DNA from: Sympetrum striolatum
Lineage: Eukaryota; Arthropoda; Insecta; Odonata; Libellulidae
Reading direction: 5' to 3'
NCBI GenBank assembly: GCA_947579665.1
Contig: OX388349.1
Location: forward strand, 76,946,841-77,010,840
DNA: 64,000 nucleotides
Shown here: positions 46,477 to 62,030 of the stretch, one piece after another
Layout of the letters: the number at the start of each line of letters is the position of its first letter
Position numbering within the stretch: position 1 is the stretch's first letter
Position numbers and translations under genes: made by a program
Notes under the pieces: model-generated
Told to the model about the DNA's origin: nothing
What the model saw: the letters and a program-made list of their open reading frames with translations, nothing else
Database searches by the model: none

Positions 46477-46557
46477 TAGACTCCTGGCCAAAATTAACGC
46501 AGCAACTCCCAAGCGATCCTTACGGCCGGTGCTGCGTTAATTTTGGCCAGAACTGTA
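46477..46557. mobile_element. 77-bp Tc1/mariner-type MITE with TA duplication
   Basis: The unit 46479-46555 consists of two inverted repeats of about 26 bases and a 24-base G+C-richer centre. The shared core is CTGGCCAAAATTAACGCAGC. It is flanked by TA on both sides (46477-46478 and 46556-46557). GGCCAAAA near the tip plus a TA target is characteristic of Tc1/mariner terminal repeats. It is too small to encode anything and is an extreme deletion product or a solo inverted-repeat pair. Confidence 0.75.
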
Positions 46558-49033
46558 CATAATCAAAAACATTTTTCGGGATACATTTTACAGGTTTTGA
46601 ATATTGCTTTTTTCTGAAGGTTTAAATCTGTTATAAGGAATCAGAAAATATTATTCTATGGAAATGCACTCACAATAAGTTTTTCTGGTGATTCCACGGA
46701 TTATCTTCCTTTGTTTTCCATACATGCTCTTCGTTAAGATAATTAAGTTTATTTAAGTTTTTCTAAGTCTTATTTTTTTAAATTTTGCAATCTTTGCTAT
46801 AGAACATATACATATGTAAATCGTGGAAAAATTCCATATTTTAATTTCATCCAATGAAGGCGTATGAACTTTTATTATTTAACTAATCGATTAATTGTTC
46901 TCTTATCTTCTGCCATCTTATATCAGTTTTCGTTTCATCATTCCGTTTCAGATCTCGACCGAATTTTCTCATCTATTTCCAACCGGTTTGTCACCCTCGT
47001 CTCGCTATATCCCTAATTTTCCCATTCTTTTCATAATTAATGATCTATATGTCAATTTTACTGTCTCCATTTTAATCTCGTACTTCTTATTTGAAAGAAT
47101 TTTATGAATAAATTGAAAATTGATAATCATCCCTATGAGCACAAATGTTTTTCAAAAAGGATAGCATAGGGATCAATAGGACAAATAGGAATGTCATTAG
47201 AGAAAAAAAGATCAAAACTTTTTATCCCTACTCAACGCCCAAATAAGGATACTGGGTTTAGATTCCCTTTCATATTAACATCTTATTTTGAGAATTGTCT
47301 AGCTTATCCGGAAGTTAGCTTAGCTCGTCAACTTCCGTCGTCCCCTGAGTCACCGTCTTAAAGTCGGTTTCACAGGCCACGGATGCTCCACTTAATATTT
47401 GGATTTATTAGTTCGCAATAAAATTCACATATCAACTTATCTTCTCTTGGGGCAATATTTAAAGGGAGTAGAGCATTTCACAGGGCGTTTTGGGAGATTT
47501 TTTTCCTACTCTGGGGTTAGGGAGGAAACTGGCATGAAAAGAGAGCCCGCGGAGCGCAGTGTTTTTCCACGCTTTAAATATCTCTGATATTGGACTTCAT
47601 GCAAAACCTTATACCCGCTTCAGAACGCGAAATTCACTTCGGGTATTTCTACTTTTTCATACGTTTAAATCCTACTCCTCTGTGCGTCCATTTTTAAATC
47701 AGATTTATTTATCTTTTTCACAAGAAAAATAGAATTCGCTTCACCTTAGTAGAATATCTTTTTCCGATTACTTTAAAAAATTAAACTTAAATCAATTCAA
47801 CTCGATGGTTCTTTTCGATACTTGAAAATTTTCAATGGGTTTAACGAAGAATTTTTTTTCTTTCGTGTTCGATAATTTTTTATTTAGAAACTTCTTCGTT
47901 TTACAGATTTTATAATGAAAAAAATTATTCACGGACATAAATTGGGAGTTGAGCTTTGAACGAGAGGTTGGAAAGAAGAACTTAGATTGAGAAATCGATC
48001 CTCTAAAAGCGTAAAATATAAGATATAGACGTTTTTGAGCGGCAGAATGAGGCAATCAGAGCTGTGTCAAATGAAACGAGGCCAGGGTGAATAGGTGAAG
48101 AGAAGGCGTTGAAGATGCCAGAGCGAATTGCGGTTTCTGTACAAGCGCAGCGTCTATTTCCACACACTGTAATTTACAATAATGGAGATTTGAGATTCAA
48201 AATTATTGTTATGAAAATACTTTTTGCCTCTTCACCACTACCACTTTTGTGAGATGTTTCAATCGCAGAAATGGTTAAATTTAAGAAAATTCGTGCAGCT
48301 CTATCTGTCGAATGATATTAAGCTGTGCTGTTCCTCACGAGATCGTCGAAATTCGTGAGTTCGATTGATATTAGAATTCTAACTTCAAAGAAAGGAACGT
48401 AGAATCATAAATATTATATCGAGTGCTCATTTTTTTTGCATAACGTAGTTTGAGTGAAGCATCCCGCGATACTTACCAACGTAAGTAAGAAGCCTGCATT
48501 GGCGTGATCGGAAATTATCGACGTAATCTAAATAAACAAATCTGCACTCTACGAGCCATTGAGTGGTTATCGATGTACTCAATATTATTTGAAAACTAAA
48601 CTAAAATTTTACTTTCGTTTTACTAATTCCATCGCAAAAAAACATCAAGCTCTGCGGTTGATGATTGATATTTGGTTTCAGTTTACAAAGACTCCCTTAT
48701 GATATCAATTATAATAATCATCAAGAAGTGAGCTTAAAAATACCATATAAATATTTTTAGTGTTAAAAAATCTGGCTTTATTTGTGTTTTTGAAAAAATG
48801 GTAATGGCTAGAAGGTCAAGTGTCAATGCTAAGATACATTTGGGAACAAAAGAAGCAGATCGTATAGCAAAAGATGCAGAAATATTTGACATTCGACTTG
48901 AATCTTTTTAGAATCTCGTTTTATATCTCTAGGATGCACAAGTTTGCTTAGAAAGCATTGATTCGGTGAGTATAAGATGCTTGTGAAAAGAAACAAAATT
49001 TGGAACAAGGCTTATATGGAATTACAGGTTTAT
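46558..49033. other. Non-coding stretch
   Basis: No gene recognised. A weak inverted repeat (ATCCCTATG / CATAGGGAT, about 47130-47174) is present. Frames at 46895-47107, 47399-47587 and 47792-48055 have no motif. Confidence 0.5.
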
Positions 49034-49233
49034 ATCTCCAATAGCCGTCTTTGTCGGCGTTTATCGTCTCATTCACCGGTATTCCGAGAAAAAAAGGTAG
49101 GACACCGAACTTCTTAAGAGAACCTAATATGTTTTTCAAAGGCGATGCGATTCATCGTAAGGCAGTACCTATTCACTCCTCGGAATACCGGTGAATGATA
49201 CGAGGACCGGCGAGAAATACGGCTATTGGAGAT
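49034..49233. mobile_element. 200-bp MITE with 55-bp terminal inverted repeats
   Basis: Left arm 49034-49088 and right arm 49179-49233 are inverted copies. The outermost ATCTCCAATAGCCGT and the innermost CATTCACCGGTATTCCGAG match almost perfectly, while the middle is more diverged. The centre of about 90 bases has no coding capacity. A clear target duplication is not visible (TTAT on one side, GTTAT on the other). Confidence 0.7.
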
Positions 49234-49741
49234 GTTATATCTCTAATAACATGCTTACGTTAATTTATTTGTACACAATCATCGCAGCATTCATAGCAGC
49301 ATATGTGTCGCATAAAAATATATCCTTGCTCAAAAGCCAAGAAATATATTTTAAAGCTTAAGATCCGAAAATTTGCATAATTTAAATGTGCAAATAATAT
49401 AATGTATTATTTAGAAGAGAAATGTTGTGCTCCAAAATTTATTGTACGGTGAAAGGTAAATATTAATTTTTCAAGTCTGAAATCGTTTTTTCTCTATAAA
49501 TTATTTCAAGTTATTAACGGAGTGTATATGTATAATGCTGGTTTTTACTGGGGTACCATTAATTATTAAATTCAGAGAAAAATGTAAAACAATCCACGTA
49601 TAAGTAGCCTCAGTTGGGCCACCGTAATCACACTTTGTCACTCAAATACAAGAAAAGAGAACGAATAAATTATAGCGATAATTAATTTCGCCGTAATACT
49701 AAACCCGATAAAATGAACCTATTCCTGTAACACTCTCTGGA
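49234..49741. other. Non-coding stretch
   Basis: A+T-rich; no feature recognised. Confidence 0.5.
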
Positions 49742-49760
49742 ATTTACATTTACATTTAAA

Positions 49761-49791
49761 CCCTGTAATCCGCCAGTGGCGCTTGGCAGGG
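49761..49791 (-). other. 3' hairpin of the non-LTR family, copy 3
   Basis: On the minus strand CCCTG pairs with CAGGG, and CGCC pairs with GGCG around ACT. The outer stem keeps pairing although bases differ from copies 1 and 2. It immediately precedes the AAATGT repeats. Confidence 0.65.
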
Positions 49792-49984
49792 GGTGTAAAA
49801 ACACCGACATCCCTAACAAACCTGAAGATATATTAGCTTATCTAATACTACGCGGGAAAAACGACCAAAATTAACAAACTATCTGTCCTGGCAACTACTT
49901 CCCTGTATCGCTTTTTTATTTTCTCCAGGAAGATCGCGCAAGTTTATAACTGGGATAACAATATCTGTTAACAGTGATAAATTT

Positions 49985-50155
49985 ATCAAAAAGCTTCCAT
50001 CGATACTCAAGTCTTGCATAACTCAGAGATTTCCATCTGAGGGATTCCATCATAGGCGAAACACTGCTGTCAAATCTGAAATCTCCATTGATGAACCTTG
50101 CTGCTCTACGTTGAAACATCTCAAGATCGGAAATCAATCCTACTTCGTGAATAAC
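49985..50155 (-). pseudogene. Non-LTR RT C-terminal remnant
   Basis: The recognisable coding part runs from HEVGLISDLEM to about KLFDKFITV on the minus strand. The open frame continues to 49916, but after KFITV the similarity moves to another frame (a segment VIPVINLRDL in place of the related copy's MLVPVRSDLRE), so a frameshift lies near 49985. It lacks reverse transcriptase motifs. Confidence 0.7.
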
Positions 50156-50156
50156 T

Positions 50157-50350
50157 GAAATTAGCGAATTAAAGAAATCAACTCGAGTGTTACTTGGTGG
50201 AATTTCATTTTTAAAAAACACCAAAAATAAAAACACAAACAAACTAGTAAATTAAGTAGTAGTAGTATTAAATAAAACACAAATTTTGTGGAATTAGTAC
50301 AAGTGTGTTTGTATTTTTATTTTTGGTGTTTTTTTAGAAATTGGCGAATT
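50157..50350. mobile_element. Fold-back insertion between 14-bp direct repeats
   Basis: Inverted arms 50211-50249 and 50298-50337 share AAAACACCAAAAATAAAAA and AC(A)AAACA blocks. The segment is flanked by GAAATTAGCGAATT (50157-50170) and GAAATTGGCGAATT (50337-50350), a 14-bp direct repeat with one difference, which may be a target duplication. It lies immediately beside the 5' end of the retroelement fragment. No coding capacity. Confidence 0.5.
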
Positions 50351-53090
50351 TTATTCCATTGGAAACGCCTATAATCTTGTGGACTCTATTTTATGTAAAC
50401 CAATCACCCTGTTCCCTTTGATGCGCGTCTATTTCTGCTGCTCACTATAAATTTCGATTGGCACAATTCGTACCTGTTTGCGTTGCCCTTTCTTTCTGAT
50501 CGCAAGGTTTCAAGATCCGCAAAATTCACGTCTTGTTGTAAAATGGAGGATGTTCTAGAAGAGCCGCATCTGAATTATGCATAAGACGCGATTTATCGCC
50601 CGAGTATTCTTCCTCAAAACACTCCGTGTTTCCCCACTTTCCCGTCTCCGGCGCTAGCAGTTCGATTCAGACCGAAATTAATCAAACCCCGAGAGATGCA
50701 GTCCTCCCAAGTAAACGTCTCAAATAAGCGGGTTCCTCTCAAATAGGTCGTTATATCGGCCCGAAAGGCGTTATGAAAGTTTGATCGTTTATTCCTCGAG
50801 AATGAGCAGACTCTTGCTTCCGTTTATGCCTCAGGATGGAGCTAGAGCACTCCTAAATCTGCAAAAGTGTGATTTATATGGTGATTCACATATATCTTCT
50901 GCGCCAGTCTTTCCGTGGTATATCACCGATTTCATTTAAACTTACAAAATTGCATTCATTATTATAATAAATTGGGTGCGGAAGAACTTATTGCCTTATT
51001 TTGGGGGTGGATCAGGCACGTAGCCAAGACTCAGACAATATTATGTATTTTCCTCAATTCCAACGTTCAGAGATTCAAATTGGTTTCGTTGTTATCATTA
51101 TTACCATTATAATGACCCTCATTCTTATTATTATGATTATCATCTTCATTATGTTTGACACTAAATTATTATGATTGTTGTCATTGTTATTATTTCGAGC
51201 CCCTCCAACGGAAAATTCCTAGCTACGTGAATGGGGTGGATGTATCAAATAAGGGAACAACTGACAAATATCGCCTTATCTGTTAATGTAATTAAATATC
51301 ATATAAGACCGACATTAAATATTGTGATAATTTGAAATAAGCCGCAGGTAAAATCTTATTATGATTTAATGTTAATAATATCCATTATCCATGAACGACT
51401 GTTTCTCACATTTCCTCAGTTTTTTCGTTTTTTCCTTCATTTACATGGATCTCGTACTCCTTTCTCTCTTCTCTAGCATTTTCCATGATTCATTTTTAAT
51501 TTTCATTCGTTTAGAAGACTAAAAAGCGATGTAAAAAAGAAAGGAACAGAAAGGTAGTTTCAGATGGAAATTCTATACACTATGCCTAACTGGGTAAAGT
51601 TCAGCATACCTTCTTTAACGACAATATAGATAGCAAGAGGCCAAATGACGCGGTTAGTATTAACGCCAAAACACGTGTTTTGCTGCTGCGTAAGATTAAA
51701 TAACGGAATCGGAAAGTTGCATAAGATTCGCTGCCGTTGGCTGCAGTCCTTTCCTGGCACCCATTCACTCGTGTATTTGCATCGAATGTTGTAAAAACTG
51801 GAAGCAGAATGTTTCATTGCCATTTCATTCGTAGATGCATTATTAAAGAGATAAATTCCTTTTGTATCCTTAGGCTCTCTGTTTCCTAACAATTCTCCTT
51901 TGAACGAGCGTCGAGTGATCACGTGAGCGATGTTTCGTGAAAGGTCTCGAGTTCGAGAGCTTCCTCATCACGAAATCTCTTGTTTGGGTTGTTTCGTTGG
52001 AATTATATTTTAGAAGATAATGGAATAAATACCTCTCTGAATGAAACTCATGTTGCATTTCAAATATTCTCGATAAATAGTTTTCCGTTGTCTAGGTAAT
52101 TGTGTAACTCATATTTCGATACTTTCATTTTCATTATATTCTAAATAAAGTCATTTATTATTATTCAATGAGTGCGCTCCAAAGATTCTCGTCCCAAATC
52201 TTTGCCATAATACTCTAAATCGACGTTCTGTGAAACAGCATCGCATTATCCATTTCATTGCGAAAGACAACTCGCAAATTCATACATACGAATAAGTTTG
52301 TCAATTCTTGTGTCATTTGCTCAACCTTCATCGGATGAAGTATTTCTCTTTTTTATCTAAGAAATGTTACTCGTGCAGGATTTTAACACGAAGTATGGGG
52401 CCATAAAAATGCATGCAATATGAGTATTGTTTTTAATTTATGAGATTATCTCATAGGAACTTCACAATAATAATTCCATGTTCTAGAAAATATGCTTGCT
52501 TCATTTCTTCATCTAGTGCCTCGTTTATTTGATTTTAGTGCAATTAAATATTCTCGGATTATAGTTGTTATTATTGAATGTACACATTTAATTTTAGTAC
52601 AAATACGCGTAATAGTCGTATAAAATTCACAAAAATATGCGATGTCTCGATTACCTTCAACATGTAAAATGAAGCGATTGCATGGTACTTTTTAAAATGT
52701 TGAATCAACATGGTCGTTTGCTTTCAATTTTACTTTTAATAGGAAAATCCAAATTTTTTTTTTTCGTTTTAGCTGCAGTTTTATGCTTCAAAATGCTAAA
52801 ATGAGTTGGTATAGCTTAAGTTACCTGTTAGAAAGGTCCATCTGCTCTAGGGAATACTGCGGTGCTTGGCTTTCCTAGTAAAGTGCTGCTATACTATTAA
52901 AACAATACACAAATATACAGTGCATGTTCATGGGCATACAAACAAGCATAAAAAGAAATATTGTTAATGGGTAACCGTTCCTGCCAGGCCAGCAGAAAGT
53001 AAACAGTTTACATACAAGTTGATAGGATACTGTGATGTGAGCAGAAATTGAGCACCATCCCTTCAAAATCGTGTCTTTACTGATTGTGAT
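50351..53090. other. Non-coding; cryptic ATT/ATC-rich repeat at 51.09-51.20 kb
   Basis: At 51090-51195 the sequence is a cryptic trinucleotide mix of ATT, ATC and GTT. Otherwise no gene is recognised. The 120-codon minus frame at 51560-51922 has no motif and no supporting signals. Confidence 0.5.
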
Positions 53091-53099
53091 ATTCCACCA

Positions 53100-53345
53100 A
53101 ATGCACCGCATTGGTTCGACCTCATTCCCCCGGGCACAGATGGCAGCACCGTAGGCTCCTCATGGTCGTCCCTTGAGTTATGGCGCTCTTTGTTGCAGAA
53201 GGAAGGAAGGATAGATAGGCATCCGCCTTGAGCCCCCGCTAAGCGTGACCTCCGCCTTTTACCCATAATGCCTCGGGCTGCGTCACGCCGTGAAGGGTGG
53301 GTTCTCCGTGGTGACGTGTTACTGCCGCGACGCCCTCTCCCGGGA
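53100..53345. other. G+C-rich island of unknown nature
   Basis: This segment is much richer in G+C and CpG than its surroundings, including CCCCCGGG, GACGCAGCCCGAGG (minus) and GCCGCGACGCCC. Overlapping minus frames (53063-53266, 53239-53487) are open but show no known domain. Candidates are an old repeat, a SINE-like sequence or a regulatory island. Confidence 0.35.
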
Positions 53346-53489
53346 TTCTGAGAACTACGGAAATATCAAGGCTGTGTAAATATTCGCACTGGTCTATGCA
53401 TTCAACTGTTAAGCAGAAACAAATTGCGTCCCAACAGCTCAAAACCAATGCCATTGAACCATTGAAGCACTCAAAAATGGTGATCATAT

Positions 53490-54010
53490 AATTGCAAGAA
53501 CCTTAGAGCTGATAATATCAAGTTTTTCGACTTTTCTTTCATTAAATTCTACTTGAGAAGAGCCCAAATTAATAAATGTACTCCATCATAAACACTGACA
53601 TAGTGTCTTAAACAGTGCGAAGGATTCTAATGAATGAATCCCCAACATCCGTACATACAAGTGAGTATTCAACTTATCGTAGCTGTCTTATAATCACACG
53701 ACAGATTGATACTCCATAACCCATGAGCAGGGATGGGTCCAGAAACTTACCGGGAGGTACAAAGTTTGGGCTTCTTTCTTCCTCATGGAAAATTAACAAA
53801 TAATATTAGCGCTTCCATACTCTCTAATTAACTTTTAAAATGCCTGCGTTCTGAAGAATCCAATGGATCCAATTAATCGCAATTTAGCCTCGCTCTCAGA
53901 TTTATGTGCGTGTGTTTCTATCTCGTATTTAGTGCTCTTAATTAGTTCTTTCGGATGATGCCCAGCGAGGAATAGTCACCGAGAGAATAAATGTGCCTCT
54001 GCCGAAAGGC
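53490..54010. other. Non-coding stretch
   Basis: No feature recognised. Confidence 0.5.
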
Positions 54011-54014
54011 GAGG

Positions 54015-54225
54015 AATGATCTATAGGGCAAGATAATCGGTTGCGCACCCACAGCCGATGGCGGGGATCCGGGGTTCGATACCCGATTGGGGCTCAATTA
54101 TCTAACACTGGGGGAAGATTAGCGTCAGGAAGCTCACACGGAGGCTGTGATACCAACGCCCAGATATCCTGGCTGAGGAAATATGGTGGATGTCATAAAA
54201 TGTGTAATGTCAGCAAAATTTACTA
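54015..54225 (+). repeat. tRNA-derived SINE
   Basis: The head contains the pol III B-box GGTTCGATACC within GATCCGGGGTTCGATACCCG, a T-arm-like hairpin (CGGGG...CCCG). Upstream lies a D-arm-like segment, CGGTTGCGCACC. The body downstream is G+C-richer than the flanks and fades into A+T-rich DNA after about 54200. It is not a tRNA gene, as no matching acceptor stem is seen. The head-body layout fits a tRNA-derived SINE. The boundaries are approximate and no copy elsewhere in the window was found. Confidence 0.5.
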
Positions 54226-58901
<4,676 letters not shown>

Positions 58902-58943
58902 GGCACTATCATAGAGAAAGGATCCTTTCTCTATGGCACTATC
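58902..58943. repeat. Perfect 26-bp palindrome overlapping 9-bp direct repeats
   Basis: CATAGAGAAAGGA and its exact complement form a 26-bp palindrome (58910-58935) centred on a BamHI-like GGATCC. GGCACTATC occurs at 58902-58910 and again at 58935-58943, overlapping the palindrome by one base on each side. The layout is that of a tiny fold-back insertion with a 9-bp target duplication. Confidence 0.6.
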
Positions 58944-60365
58944 TTAATTTTTTAATTATTATATACAAAATATTTTTCAACAATATGTATTTTTATACAA
59001 AGTATTTATTGAGCTAATAAAAATAGTGGAACATAATCTTAACATTTTAATCTTTTCGTAATCCTCTTGCTTTCATTAGTTGAGTGCAATTATATTTATT
59101 GTAACGCACTAATTTATAAACGTCGTCAGATATAATGATCGCTATAGCGATATCGTCGATAGCAATTCATATTATGATTTCAATTAGATTAAGGGGAATC
59201 GAAAGGATATGATGGTAATTCAAATATCTTCACGAATTCCGGTTTAGTGTTACAAAGCATTTGAATTATTTTACGTGCATAATAAATATTCTTCGATAAA
59301 TATTCGTAGTGAATTACGAACTTTATTAATCCTTAGTAATTTTTGATGCAATAAAGACAAATTTTGTGTAATTTATATTAATTAGGCTTGGGATATCGTG
59401 CTATCAATTTACTATTTTGATTTCAAATTTTGTAAAATTGTAAAATGACAAATCGATCCTACCGCTCGATTCGCCAAGTAGTAAACGAATTTCAATCATA
59501 CATTTTATTTTCATTGCATAAAATTCAATCTTTTTAGAATTCACTACATACAATATAACTCGATTATAATTTTCAGGTAGTGTACATTGTTTTCAAAATG
59601 AGATCTCAGCGTTTGTTGAATCTCATTCAGGAAATAATGTTCTCAGTATCCTTGCTCATATTTGCGCGATGGGTTTAACATTTTCAAGCAAAGGGTACTC
59701 AAGAGCCAAATAGTCCCTTCATTGTGTATGTTTCATGATATACGTAGACTATACTTATTGGGGTCAAAAAATAACTCGATCACTTTTTACAAAATATTAA
59801 TTCTATAATTTCATAATGTCATTATTTCACCATCGAATCTTATAACTTAAGATACGTGTGACTCTTAAGAACTTCTACTAGAGAAAGATTTTTATTTTGA
59901 TTTTGTGAAAATATAAGGTTATATAATTTAGCCAAGAATATGGTAATATGTATTCAATGTATAAAAAAATCCTGATTCAGCCAATCGCTTGATAAAAGTC
60001 CTTCAGGCAAAGATAACGCAGCAGATATTTTCCGAGGGCAGTGGACAAACTTCTCCGAGCGGAAGGTCAAATTCTGGGCCAATGACCACCGTAAATTAAC
60101 TGCTGACCGTATTTATTTCAGAAATCTTTCCCACTCACTTTCATAAAAATGACAAATCGTCACTACCGCTCGATACGCCCAGATATAATTTTTTATATGG
60201 TCAATTTCTGTCTCATTTATTGAAAACTCTTACTGACATTAATACATTCTACTCATGTATTACATTGGTAGTTCGCATGGTTAATGAATGTTATGTTTCT
60301 TACACCCTTATATTTCTTTCGGTCTCCAGGTAATGTTTACTTGGAGAAAAAACACTTTTACTTAT
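58944..60365. other. Non-coding stretch
   Basis: Apart from the 34-bp direct repeat listed separately, no feature is recognised. A G+C-richer patch at about 60010-60110 shows no supported coding frame. Confidence 0.5.
59443..60180. repeat. Imperfect 34-bp direct repeat, copies 0.7 kb apart
   Basis: AATGACAAATCG...CTACCGCTCGAT-CGCC is found at about 59443-59476 and 60147-60180 with few differences. The context on either side is not alike. This may be a remnant of two related insertions. No gene is seen between them. Confidence 0.45.
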
Positions 60366-60973
60366 GGGTCATTCCACGCCAATTCGACAAGGAAATCGGC
60401 AAAATTGACCCTTGAGGTAACCGATTTTGATCAAATTTGGCAGATCGCTTTGATTTGATAACAAAATGAAAACTGTTAAGCCTTTTTGTAATTAACTCAA
60501 CTGTTTACGAAATATTGCAATGTTTAAAAATTGTAATTTTACGAAAGAGCCTTCGCATTCGAGGCCATATCTCCGGTAATATAGAAGCTAAAGATACACA
60601 GCATGGCTTAATTTAAAGGTCCTGTATTATAAAAGATAATGATAGGAAGTTTTTATAAAATTTAAACAATTTAATAATGTTTATAACAATTTAAAATTTT
60701 CAAATCGATTTTTGACGATGTAACCACCCCTTCGATTTTTCTCATTTTTTAATATGTTGTACATACAACCCTCCTCTACAATTTAAAAAAATTTGGCGAG
60801 GGTAATATTTCATTTAAGAAAGAAAAAAATTTTTGAGTATAGGCGTGACGCTCGCCGCGGCTCCGCGCCGTCCGGCTCGCGCGCTGAACGTTCGGAAGTG
60901 TGGCTTCTCATATCTCAGCACGCTTATTCTTCCATCTGCTTTTCACCAATTTTAACTGTTCAACCAATATTAA
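60366..60973. repeat. Left inverted arm of the Penelope unit
   Basis: Begins GGGTCATTCCACGCCAATTC and ends near CCAATATTAA. It contains a CpG-rich segment (about 60841-60895) and an A+T-rich segment. It matches the complement of 63319-63919 with scattered substitutions and small indels (for example an extra AATCGGCAAAATTGAC-like stretch near the tip). The plus frame at 60793-61008 has its mirror on the minus strand at 63308-63541; both exist only because the arms are copies. Confidence 0.85.
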
Positions 60974-61011
60974 CCGACCCTTTAATTCCCTTCACCCTTG
61001 CCGACTGATTT

Positions 61012-61838
61012 AACCAATGGAAGTCATTACACTCCGGGAAAAGAAAGTCGCTTAGGCAGACTGAACGAGACGTTACAATCCCTCGATCAAACACCTATTT
61101 CAAGCAAAAAATACATAAATCAAGGAAATATCAAGCGAGGTAATTGAAAAACAATCTCAAAGGGATGGTTCACCTCAAAGTTCCAACATTGCTCCCTCTG
61201 ATTTGACTACTGTTACTTCTAATTCTCATAGCTTTGTTAGAAATCTTTCATCTACTTCTTTTTCTGCTGAAGAACTTGACATATTAAACCTGGGTCTGAA
61301 ATTCGCCTTTCTACCAAAATTTTCACTGTTACATAAATTAGTGGCCAGCATAGAAAGTGGTATTCAATATTTGGATAACAAAACCAAAACTTCAATCAGA
61401 CTATCTTGTAGGAGAACTTTATCCAAGAATCTTAATTCATTACACTTACCTAACTCATCCAGTTACAATAGTATTATAAAAGAATTAAGATCTAAAGATT
61501 GCTTTTATTTAAAAGCAGATAAAGGCAATTTAGTAGTGATTTTAGATAAAAAACAGTATTTTCAGAATTCTCAGTCTTCATTAGATGGTGGCCCATACAC
61601 AACCTTGACAAAATCTCCTCTAAATAGTTATGTTTTACAAATTAAAAATACTTTAAACAGGTGTCCTAATTTAATATCATCCTCTTTGAAATATAAATTA
61701 TCTGTGCCTAACCCTGCAATTCCTAAATTATACTGTTTACCAAAAATTCACAAGAATAATGAAGCTATGAGACCTATAGAATCTGCCATTAATTCTCCTA
61801 CTTACTATATTGCAAATTGGCTCATTTTACGATTTTAA
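61012..61838 (+). pseudogene. Penelope-like reverse transcriptase, N-terminal part
   Basis: A leader frame from about 61016 (SRLGRLNETLQSLDQTP) breaks by a frameshift near 61140. The main frame then runs to 61838. It contains LKADKGNLVVIL, the N-terminal Penelope motif, and PKLYCLPKIHKNN, then MRPIESAINSPTYYIANWL, the early reverse transcriptase blocks. It ends at a TAA after ILRF, where another frameshift interrupts the domain. There is no ATG at the start of the 61203 frame, which confirms that it is a broken piece. Activity in life: synthesis of cDNA at a nicked chromosomal end. Confidence 0.8.
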
Positions 61839-62030
61839 TAACCTACCTTTTTCGTTCAATCATTCAATAGTGAATTGTTTTGATTTTATCAACAAGATTT
61901 CCAAAATTGAATTAAAAGACTCTGATCTGAAAGAGTTTCTTTTGATGTTTGAAGTTTATTTCCCAGTGTTCCCGTTGATGATACTCTAAATATTTTACAT
62001 ACTTGTCTTACTGATTTTGGTTTTTCTGAT
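61839..62030 (+). pseudogene. Penelope RT central part, out of frame
   Basis: Between the two long frames the homology goes on in another frame: a segment with VNCFDFINKISKIELKD followed by FLLMF. It then shifts again near 61955 before VDDTLNILHTCL, which is in frame with the 62031 piece. This stretch should carry the first catalytic aspartate region, which is damaged. Confidence 0.6.

Larger units (their letters stand above)
49742..50156 (-). mobile_element. 5'-truncated fragment of the 14-kb non-LTR family
   Basis: On the minus strand this holds the C-terminal motif DLEMFQRRAARFINGDF and then FDSSVSPMMESLRW, closely like the host element at 14.2-14.6 kb (DLEMVQRRAARFVCGDF, FDSSVTAMIESFGW). 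It then loses frame (about 49990), passes through the family 3' hairpin (49761-49791) and ends in an AAATGT-type repeat tail at 49742-49760. Only about 400 bases remain, and frameshifts and stops are present. Confidence 0.8.

Noticed and set aside
53100..53130. GGTTCGACCTC as a possible pol III B-box
   Set aside because: It lacks the final CC of the consensus, and there is no T-arm pairing around it.
60793..61008. Conserved peptide in both arms (starts VIFHLRKKK)
   Set aside because: The two frames are similar only because the arms are inverted DNA copies; there is no further evidence of coding.
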